A DNA stretch of 64,000 nt from Saposhnikovia divaricata (Eukaryota > Streptophyta > Magnoliopsida > Apiales > Apiaceae): the NCBI GenBank assembly GCA_036435485.1, contig CM071601.1, positions 186,470,939 to 186,534,938 of the forward strand, in the 5' to 3' direction. Position numbers and translations under genes: made by a program. Under the pieces are notes generated by a model, which was given only the letters and a program-made list of their open reading frames with translations, had not been told where the DNA came from and did not search any database. Position 1 is the stretch's first letter; each line of letters opens with the position of its first letter. Positions 55,536-64,000 of the stretch are shown here, piece after piece.

Positions 55536-57459
55536 AATCTTCCCCCACTTAAACTTTGCTAGTCCCGAGCAAACTAAAATTAACATAACCCTATACTCCT
55601 AACTAGTACCACTTCCGTAGGTGATCACGGTTGCATTTGGCATATGCAACAAGCCCTTGGAACCCCTAGGTAGCCCTAGTGGACGAGTTAGATCTCGTGA
55701 AGGTTTATAGATGATGTACCCACAAAATCACAAAAATCACCAACAAACAAAAAACTAACAATACCTACTAATTAAACTAACTACTACACTCACATGTCCG
55801 ATTCGTCTACTTGTAACTAAAATCAAACATATAGAGTTATTCACCTTGTCATCCACTATAACGAGCTAACAACCAATTCAAGAATCAAGATGACACACCT
55901 TGTGCAAAATGTAACCATGACATTAAAGATAGAATGAATGCACTTCAATCGTGAACATTAGACAAGATGATCACAAAGCATACACGGCTTCGCATTAAGA
56001 AGATGAAATTATATGGTGAAAAATCTCACATCTCTCAATTATGCATCACACAAGTATGGGCTAGAGATTTCACTCAACTCCAAGTCTAAATGCATGCGCT
56101 CTACTTGACCTTGCATGTTCACCTAAATTCCGGATTGCACCAAAAACAAGGAATTCATAAAATGGGTTGTAATGAGGCTTGGGTGAAGGTGTGAAAATTT
56201 AAGTTCAAGGAAGGTGTAAAAGTCTCGCTAGTTGAGTCAAAATGACGCTTGCTCGCTTCATCCACCAAATTCTCAAACTAAAGAATGTCTTCACTCATTT
56301 ACAATTACAAAACACAACCACATTTACCAAGAAAATTGAAACAAAATAAAGTACAAAGATTTATTGCTTTTTTTTTCTATTTCTCTTCTTTTTTTTTTTT
56401 TACATCCCCTTTATTATTATTTTTTTAGCAAATGGAATGCATAACATAAATAAATACTACAAAGAACTTTGAACCACATCTACATATACACATCAAACTA
56501 GTTCCCACTTACAATAAATAGAATTCTTCCTCTTCACAATTTCTCCAAATTCACATACTCATCAATCAATTCTTTCCAAGACTCAACTAGCTCAACTAGG
56601 TCGAGAGTGAAGTATTTGACTATGGCTCATGTATAAAAGGGGAGAGTGACGAAGAAAAATATGGATATAAGCTTCAAAGGGGGTAACTAGGGATTATTTC
56701 ATGGTTCATAAGCTAAAAAGGCCAAAAAGGTTATCCTAAATAGAATTTCCTTATTATGGTGCATCCATGAATGAAGGTTTAATGCAAGCCCTAGAGCAAC
56801 AAACACACATAAAGAGGGAGCAACACACAAGCAAAAGAATCATCGTTCAAGGCCTCACAAGGTTTAAGTTGTAATAACATCTTCTCGATTTGATTCCATG
56901 CATGCTAAGAGATAATCGTCATATTCACAATTTAATTACAACAATCTTGACTTTTCATGCCATTTCAAGTGTGTGTGTGTGAATTAAGGCGCATCAAAGT
57001 TATAGATTCACATAAAATTGATAATGTTAGGCACGAAATATGAAGAAAACAAGACTACAAGCTCACAATGTCATAAATTTTACAAACAAGTAAACACGCT
57101 CATGACTAAACTTATTTCCCAAATGCAAACAAAACGAACATCAAATGAAAAAAAAGATATTACTAATACTAGCTACATACTATGCTACAAGGATGAACAT
57201 AAACAATCCTTCCCCCACTTAAAACAAGACATGTCCTCATGCATGACAAATAAAAATGAGGGAGAAACAAAGTGAAAGAAAACTCCCCTAAAAATAAGCA
57301 ACGAGGATCGGGAGCACCATCATATTTGCCCAAATCCAACTCCGAAATTTGCACGCCAAGAATTGAGCTAATGTCGAGCACCACAATCAACTCAGCAAAA
57401 GAACCGACAAGCCAAAATCCAACACCCCTCAAAGCCCTGCAATACACTAATTAAGGAAA
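55536..57459 (-). other. Polypurine tract and 3' interior of element A
   Basis: The purine tract (minus-strand AAGTGGGGGAAG, 55540-55551) abuts the LTR. A similar AAGTGGGGGAAGG at about 57208-57220, near a TGTCCTCATGCATG stretch, recalls a recurring motif in the 3' part of Athila-like elements. No ORF of note. Confidence 0.65.
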
Positions 57460-58170
57460 TAGAAATAATAAAAATATTTATTTTTGTTTTTTTAATAAAG
57501 TAAAATAAAATAAAATAAAATAACCAATTAATAAAAAAAATAAAAAATAAAAAAATAAAATAAAAATCAAATCAAATTTATAACTGAAATAATAATAAAA
57601 GCAAAAATAAAATTAAAAACTAAAATAAAATAAAATCAAAAATCAAATTTAAAAGTAAAACTAAAATAAAATAATTATTAAGTTTTAGAAAATTAAAAAT
57701 TAAAAAGAATTAAATTTTGGTTGATGATTTTTTTATTTTTTATATTTTTTTTAAAAAAAAAAAAGAAAAGATAAAATAAAATAAAATAAATCACTAACCA
57801 ATTAAAAATAAAATCAAAAATCAAAATAAATTAAATTTAAATTCATTTCTGAATTTTTTTAAAAAAAATTAGTTTAGAAAATTAAAAAAATTAAAATCAA
57901 AATTAAAATGAAAGAAGTAGTTAATAAAAGTAAATAAAACAAAATAAAATAAAACAAAAACAAAAAGAACTAACCAATTAATAATAAAATCAAAAATAAA
58001 ATTTAAAGTAAATATAAATTGATTCTTAAATTTATATAAAATTAAAATAAAAAATAAAATCAAAATTTAAAAAGTGAATAAAAGTAAACAAAATAAAAAT
58101 AAAACAAAACACAAAAAAGAAAACAAAAACTAAACAAAGAAAAAAAAACAAAAACAAAACAAAAAAAGGG
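57460..58170. repeat. AT-rich low-complexity tract (AAAAT-type) in element A
   Basis: About 700 bp dominated by AAAAT, AAATA and AATCAAA words on the plus strand, with almost no G and few C. No structure beyond simple repeats. Confidence 0.9.
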
Positions 58171-59490
58171 GGGGAAGTCGTGACAGTTTAGGAAATGGGG
58201 GGGAAGGGAATTGGGGAATTGTTTGCAGGTGGAGGCGGATTGTTTACAGGTGGAGAAGGGTCGAGGGTGGTGAGGTGGAATTGGGGGATTGGGGAGTTTA
58301 AGAACGGTGGGTTGTGCAGGAAAACGGAGGGGGAAGGGGGGGATCGTGTATTGGGGTGAGGAGAGGTAGCAACGGGTGGAGAATGGGTGGTGTTTCGGGG
58401 CTGTTGTACTGGTGGGATGAAGGGGTGTTGTGAAGAATGGATTGGGAGGGAACGGTTGAACGGAGTTGCGAGATGGGCGAGGGAAGAAAGACTGTTGAAG
58501 TGGGGGAGAGGAGATGGGAGGTTGCTGTGGCGGGTGTTCGAGGTTGGAGGTGAAAAGGGGAGAGGTGTTGGTGAAGGACAGTGGTGGTTTGAAGGTTTGA
58601 ACGACGAGGAGGTAGTCGGGGAAGGACTGCGGTGGCAGTAGAATGGAGGGGAAGAAACGGGGGAATGGTTTGGCGATTTGAAATGGAATGATGTTGGGTG
58701 ACTGCTGTTAAAAAAAATCGATGAAAGGGGTGTGGGATTGGTGAACGGAGGTGATAGGAGATGAGGTGAGGAGAGTATAGATTTTGAGAGTTGGTAGCGC
58801 GGATCTGTGAAGTGATGTGAAAAGGGGCTGGGGTTATGCTCTGTTTTTTAATTTGCGTGGCTATTTTTTTTTCCCGCACGGGCTGTACAACAAGTGGGTG
58901 GAGGGCTGAGAATTCCACTCATTTTGCACTACAACTCTGGCAGAAGCTGAACAAAATTGCACGGGCTGCTGCACGGCTTGCTGCACGGCCTGCACCCCGT
59001 ACAACAGCCGGTGCAGCTCTAAAATTTCACAAAAACTATTTTTTTTTTTTTTAGAAAATTCACACAAATCCTTGAATGCTTGAATAAAATATTAATTCCT
59101 GAAAACATGAAACAAACACATCAAGGCACAAGTGGAAAAAATATAAAATCATAAAAATGAGAATTAACGATACTAAATATTATTGAGCGGGGCATTATTA
59201 TTACAATTTTTTTTAAACTCTATTATAAAATCATTAATCACACCACAAAAATACATAATAATTTTTTATTTTTTTTAGATATTTTCTTTGAATTAAATAG
59301 ATGAAAAATGGAATCCCCACTCACTAATATTTAGATCAATCTTCAAACCCACAATATGCATAACACCCTACATAAATGCAAGCAAGGAACAAAATCTAAC
59401 ACACGCATAAAAATATATAAATACATGCGTACCTTGGGTTGCCTCCCAAAAGCGCTTTGTTTATTGTCGTTGGCTCGACTTATTTATACA
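58171..59490 (-). other. Pyrimidine-rich block and palindrome cluster of element A
   Basis: On the minus strand 58840-58180 is strongly C/T-rich. A 206-codon Pro/Ser/Thr/His-rich open frame there is probably a composition effect. At 58870-59030 stands a cluster of GCACGGGC / GCACGGCC words like those in the LTRs. At about 59431-59470 the block GGTTGCCTCCCAAAAGCGC is shared with element B (62717-62750). Elsewhere AT-rich. Confidence 0.6.
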
Positions 59491-59491
59491 A

Positions 59492-60343
59492 CTATTCTAA
59501 GTAATGAGGTGAAAAGGCAAATAAATGCACATACCTACGAATCAATAATAAGAACAAGGTGTGCAAATATACCTTTGACCCATAAAAATATAAAAATATT
59601 TTTATGATCTTCACATCTTCAAGAGACATTGAAAAAGAAAAGTAGTTAGAAAAATCGTTAGAATAATCATTATAACTACGACTCAAAAATTGTTCCCAAA
59701 TTGGATCATTATATACCCAAGCAAAAATTTCAACCTCATCAATCTTAAGCTCAAATTCCTTCTCAATTTTAATTGGACATTCATCAATTTTTATCTCATC
59801 TACCAATTCATTAAGCACAAAAGTATTTTCTAAATTTGGTAGATCCTCAACTGCATCCAATTTATCATCATTAAGCCTAGGACAATCGTCAACTAAACAA
59901 GCAAATTCATCATGCACAACATTTTCATTAATTACAAAACAAGAATCTTGATTAGTAGGAGAATTGACCTCCTCTAATCGACTCACGGTTTCGGCTAGTT
60001 GACTCATTTGCTTTTCTAAGTTGGATATGCTTTGAAAAGTGTTCTTTTCCAAGTTGGATATACTTTGATAAGTGGTGTTTTGGAATTGGAGGTTGTTTGC
60101 CGCCATTTGTTTAATAATCTCCTCTAATGATGATAAGGAAGAGGAAGAAGACCCTTGATGGTCTTGGGAATTATATTGCGGATCATAGCATCGATTTTCA
60201 AGAGAAAATTGGAGGTTGTTTGCCGCCATTTGTTTCATCATCTCCTCTAATGATGATAAGGAAGATGAAGAAGACCCTTGATGGTCTTGGGAATTATAAT
60301 GCGGATCATAACATTGATTTTCAAAAGCATATGAATAATCGAT
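59492..60343 (-). pseudogene. Gag-like ORF of element A, cut at its 5' end by element B
   Basis: The frame is open without a stop from the junction at 60343 to 59492 (about 284 codons); the first Met of the track, at 60241, is internal. It starts in a Tyr/Ser/Gln-rich part and has a 41-codon in-frame duplication. A coiled-coil-like NLEKQMSQLAETVSRLE segment follows. The acidic C-terminal half (DEFACLVDDCPRL..., IEKEFELKIDEVEIFAW, WEQFLSRSYNDYS) matches element B. No zinc knuckle or other known domain is visible; 'gag-like' rests on position after the primer site in element B. Confidence 0.7.
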
Positions 60344-61616
60344 TGATAACGTGTATTTTATACACGTTTTGTCATTTATTCTCTTGCATTTTTGTTAGTT
60401 TCGAATGTTGTTTTATTAATATTTGTTATGTTTTTCATCTTTCAGTGCCTCGCGCTTAATTGTTGAAAAGATGGCTTAATTTGGGCATGAAAGCGAAGAT
60501 TATTCAAGAGGGTGGTTAGAAGATGCAATCTTGCGATGCCGGGAGGTTTTTAATGTGTTATCTTGAAGATTTTATCTCGCACGACCGCTCCGCAAGCCGT
60601 TCGCTAGGCCGTTCAAAGAGTTTAAATGATGCAGATTTTTGCACGGGCTACTGCACGGCCGTGCAACAGGCCGTGCAGAGTGTTCCAAGTAGTGCAGAGT
60701 GCAGTTTTTCTCACGGGCAGTTGCACGGCCGTGCAAAATCCTGCTGTGTATTAAAAGAAGCAAAACCCTACATTTTATAACATCTTATCTTCACATCTTA
60801 TTTTTCCTCTCTTCTTAGCCTCTTCAAGAACATAATTAGGGTTAGTAGGAAGTAGTTAATTATGAGTAACTAACTCCATAATTTGGCTCAAGGAAGCATC
60901 TCTTGTACTAAACCCATTCAATTTAAGTAAGATCTTCTTCATTCTATCTTAATTGCTTGAATGTATTGTTTATGATTTTGCTTGGAGATTTGTAAGTTGC
61001 TTCATCTTGCTCTTCTTGTAATTTCAATTGCTAATTGTTTGTACTAATCCGTAATTGTTAGTACATTCATTATAGTAGCACAAGTTTAGTTTACCTAAAT
61101 TCTCAAGCTTTAAGTGCAAATACCTAGGTTGAGCTTCTCATCCTTGGGTTTGTCCTAGCCTCTCTTTGATTGATTCCTTGATTTGGTTATACTAGTAGTG
61201 CTTCATTATTGGTAGCTATTATCAAGAGAGCTAATTTATGTGCTTCACTAAATTAGTGTTTTTAGAAGAGAAATAAGTGATTGTGTGCTTCACCAATTAT
61301 CTTGGTTAGGTAGAGTTGGATATATTCTTGCTTGTTGGGTTGAAGTGCTTGATTTGCTAGTATCCTTGGGTCAAAGGTCTCTTATCTTGTTAATTTGCTC
61401 ATTATATTGTTGTGTTGGTAAATTTGGATTTTAGACATTAACTTAGTTGTATTTTTTGTAGCAATTTAGTTATTGTATGCAAGGTGTTTGATAAAACACC
61501 TTAACCAAACTCAAAACCCCCCATTTACGCACTTCTAGATTGTAAGAGATAATATACTTGAAATCAATATTGATAGGCCTTCCCTGTGAACGAACTTACG
61601 AAAAACACTACCTTCA
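60344..61616 (+). repeat. 5' LTR of element B
   Basis: 1273 bp, starting TGATAACGTGTATTTTATAC and ending CACTACCTTCA. The cluster at 60570-60745 holds GCACGGCCGTGC palindromes; the corresponding cluster in LTR A has GTACGG in the same places. Confidence 0.92.
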
Positions 61617-61619
61617 AAT

Positions 61620-61636
61620 TGGCGCCGCTGCCGGGG
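61620..61636 (+). other. Primer-binding site, tRNA-Asp type
   Basis: TGGCGCCGCTGCCGGGG, three bases after the LTR, differs by one base from the complement of the plant tRNA-Asp 3' end including CCA. This primer is characteristic of the Athila lineage. Confidence 0.85.
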
Positions 61637-61789
61637 AAGGCAACAATATTAATTTTGAGTTAATTGTTTCATATATTTTAGATTTTATCTTTGTATATAA
61701 TTTTTTTTTTTCTTTCTTTCTTTGTTGTTTTTATTGGTGTGTCTTCATGTTTATTGGATATAGACATGAACTAACTCTTTCAGGAGACG

Positions 61790-62681
61790 ATGGATAACTA
61801 TTTTGGTTGGAATAACGCTCAAGATTTCACCTATGATCAAGAACGATATCAAGATTTTAATTCTTTTCAGAATTTTAATGCGTATCAGGTGAATTCTTTA
61901 TATTCTACAAACTCATGCTATGCTCCTTACCCTCCTAGCATCGATTATTCATATGCTTGTGAAAATCAATGTTATGATCCATAATATAATTCCCAAGACC
62001 GTCAAGGGTCTTCTTCATCTACATTGTCATCACTTGAAGAAATGATGAAGCAAATGGCGGCAAACAACCTCCAATTTCAAAACACCACTTTTCAAAGTAT
62101 ATCCAACTTGGAAAAGATCACTTCTCAAATGGAAAAGAACACTTCTCAAAGCATATCCAACTTAAGAAAAGCAAATAAGTCAACTAGCCGAAACCGTGAA
62201 TCGATTAGAGGCGGTCAATTCTCCTACTAATCACGATTCTTGTTTTGTAATTAATGAAAATGTTATGCATGATGAATTTGCTTGTTTAGTTGACGATTGC
62301 CCTAGGCTTAACAATGATAAATTGGATGTAGTTGAGGATCTACCAAATTTAGAAAATTCCTTTGAGCTTAATGAATTGGTAGATGAGATAAAAATTGATG
62401 ATTGTCCAATTAAAATTGAGAAGGAATTTGAGCTTAAGATTGATGAGGTTGAAATTTTTGCTTGGGTATATAGGGATCCAATTTGGGAACAATTTTTGAG
62501 TCGTAGTTATAATGATTATTCTGACGATTTTTTTAACTATTTTGCCTTTTCAAAGTCTCCCGAAGATGTGAAGATCATAAAAATATTTCTATATTTTTAT
62601 GGATCGAAGGTATATTTGCACGCCTTATTTTTATTATTGATTCGTAGGTATGTGCATTTATTTGCTTTTTCACCTCATTAG
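61790..62681 (+). pseudogene. Gag-like ORF of element B, broken by a stop and a frameshift
   Basis: The ATG begins MDNYFGWNNAQDFTYDQ; a Tyr/Asn/Phe/Gln-rich N-terminus follows. TAA at 61982 interrupts where element A has a sense codon. The frame continues to about 62160, then shifts phase in an A-rich run (CTTAAGAAAAGC). The second half is read from about 62170 to 62681 and shares the acidic region with A (DEFACLVDDCPRLNNDKLD..., WEQFLSRSYNDYSDD). Only the N-terminus, missing in A, is new here. Confidence 0.75.
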
Positions 62682-64000
62682 TTATGGTACTTGTATAAAT
62701 AAGTCGAGCCAACGACAATAAACAGAGCGCTTTTTGGGAGGCAACCCAAGGTACGTATGTGTTTATATATTATTATGTGTGTGTTAGATTTTGTTCCTCG
62801 ATTGCATTTATGTAGGTGTTATGCATATTGTGAGTTTGAGGATTGATCTAAATATTAGTGAGTGGGGATTCCATTTTTCATCCATTTTAATTCTAAGAAA
62901 ATAATTAAAAAAAAAGTATTTTTGGTCAAAAAAAATGTATTTTTGACCAAAAAAGTATTTTTGGTCAAAAAAAAAGTATTTTTGTGGTGTGATTAATGAA
63001 TTTTATAATAGATTTTCAAAAAAAAAATGTAAAAATTATGCCCCGCTCAATGATATTTAGTATCGTTAATGTTTATATTATTCCACACTTGCCTTGATGT
63101 GTTTGTTCATATTTTCAGGAATTAAGATTTTATTAAAGTAGTCAAGGATTTATGTGAATGTTATTTGAAAAAAAAAAGGTGTTTGTATAATTTTCTGCAA
63201 TTTTGGAATTGCACGGGCGTGCAGTGAACTGTGCATCAGACCGTGACATTTTAGAGCATTGTAACAATTTTATGCAGATTTATTCACGGGCCTGTGCACG
63301 GTCGTGCAACAGACCGTGAACAAATTCTGCTCCCCATCCAATTGCACGGGCTGTGCAATTCTCTAAAGCAAAAAAACAAGAGACAAGCACAAAAACAGAG
63401 CAAAACAATCCCTACATTCCTCTGCACCAACAATTCAACCTCACACCGCCTGCATTCCACCAATTCCCACCACCGCCATCTCCTCCATTCGCCAACTCAT
63501 CACGCGCCTTCTCCTTCAACCCCTATGCATCCTCACAAACCCACCTTATTCCTCCCACCGTCGCGACCTCCCTCCATCTCTTTTTCCTCCTCACCGTTCA
63601 CACCTCGCGCCTCCACCCTCCCTCCTTTCTCCGCGCCTCCGCCATACTCCTTCACATCTTCTCCACCTCATTCGAACAACAAAACGCAGCCCACACCATT
63701 TTCACCGCCTGCTCCTCCGTTCTCTCCGACCTTCCACTCACCTGCAACTCCAGCCGCAACACCATCTCCCCTGTCTATTCTCCCGTTCTCCTTTTCTCTT
63801 CTTTCCCACTACTGCCCTTTCTTCTCTCCTCTCATTCAATCACCAACACTCCTCCGATCCACAAACCCACAACCCCCTATGTTCCTTCATCCAACAGCTC
63901 ACCTCCCACCTTCCATTACTCCTTCACTTCCCCTCTCCACATCACTCCTCTTCTTTTTCATCACCCCAGCCTACCACGCACCAGCCCTTTACTCTTTCAC
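62682..64000 (+). other. Interior of element B: conserved block, palindrome cluster, pyrimidine-rich tract
   Basis: 62697-62755 carries the AAGTCGAGCC ... TTTTTGGGAGGCAACCCAAGG block shared with A. 62910-62985 repeats AAAAAAGTATTTTTGGTC about four times. 63207-63360 is a cluster of GCACGGGC, GTGCACGG and CCGTG palindromes. From about 63400 to the end the plus strand is C/T-rich with little G. No recognisable gene. Confidence 0.65.

Larger units (their letters stand above)
54299..60343 (-). mobile_element. Athila-type non-autonomous element A (LARD-like), 3' portion
   Basis: A minus-strand element inserted in the TRIM. It shows its 3' LTR (54299-55535), the polypurine tract, a 4.8-kb interior with one gag-like ORF and no protease, RT or integrase, and is then cut by element B at 60343/60344. 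Its 5' LTR must be beyond the window. LTR and gag closely resemble element B, whose primer site is of Athila type. Lack of pol with large size fits a LARD-like derivative. Confidence 0.85.
60344..64000 (+). mobile_element. Athila-type non-autonomous element B, 5' portion
   Basis: A plus-strand copy of the same family inserted into the gag of A. The preceding bases are TCGAT (60339-60343), so the same five bases should follow its 3' LTR outside the window. It has its 5' LTR, an Athila-type primer site, a broken gag-like ORF, a palindrome cluster and a pyrimidine-rich block. No pol is seen up to 64000. Confidence 0.85.

Noticed and set aside
58298..58918. 206-codon Pro/Ser/Thr/His-rich open frame on the minus strand
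   Set aside because: It is explained by the pyrimidine-rich composition; the homologous tract in element B does not show a clear matching frame within the window.
1..64000. tRNA or rRNA genes
   Set aside because: I saw no cloverleaf-like sequence; the tRNA-like matches are primer-binding sites next to LTRs.

Overview
The window looks like a repeat-rich piece of a flowering-plant nuclear genome, probably a eudicot. It is AT-rich and has GT-AG introns, plant Ty1/copia and Ty3/gypsy retrotransposons with target-site duplications, MITEs, a TRIM and a small cluster of thaumatin-like (PR-5) genes. There is no bacterial or organellar gene organisation. The only host gene that reads intact is one thaumatin-like gene at 39882-40723.

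Layout, left to right. 1-2041: the 3' part of a gypsy-like element (57-bp tandem repeats, polypurine tract, LTR). 2042-4820: AT-rich DNA without convincing genes. 4826-6231: a solo LTR with a 5-bp duplication (GTAAC). 6755-17748: a complete minus-strand Ty3/gypsy element with 516-bp LTRs, target duplication GTATT and two RNase H domains (Tat lineage). Between its integrase and 3' LTR it carries a spliced antisense gene and a hairpin-forming tandem array. A Mutator-type MITE splits its integrase, and several small lesions break the other reading frames. 17852-18514 and 32850-38268: two sides of an old minus-strand copia-like remnant, interrupted at 18515-32849 by a 14.3-kb plus-strand Ty1/copia element of SIRE/Maximus type. 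That element has about 1% LTR divergence, target duplication GACAC, and gag, pol and two extra downstream ORFs.

38798-39000 is a relic of a hAT transposase C-terminus. 39470-53820 is a tandemly duplicated thaumatin-like locus: copy 1 is intact, copy 2 (50375-51201) is a pseudogene, and two further fragments lie at 53.4 and 53.8 kb. A 6.3-kb decayed copia element (43840-50155, duplication GTACT), itself carrying a MITE, sits in the promoter of copy 2. CACTA-like, Stowaway and PIF/Harbinger-like elements lie in the flanks.

From 53832 to the window end there is a nest. A TRIM beside a thaumatin-like fragment is cut within its 5' LTR by a minus-strand Athila-type non-autonomous element (A, LTR 54299-55535). 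A's gag is in turn cut by a second, plus-strand copy of the same family (B, LTR 60344-61616, tRNA-Asp-type primer site), which runs out of the window.

No new biochemical system is evident. The most unusual signals are palindrome families that recur through the non-coding parts of the element families, the antisense spliced gene inside the gypsy element, and the orderly nested history. All boundaries, splice sites and family calls come from reading the sequence by eye; no database search was run.
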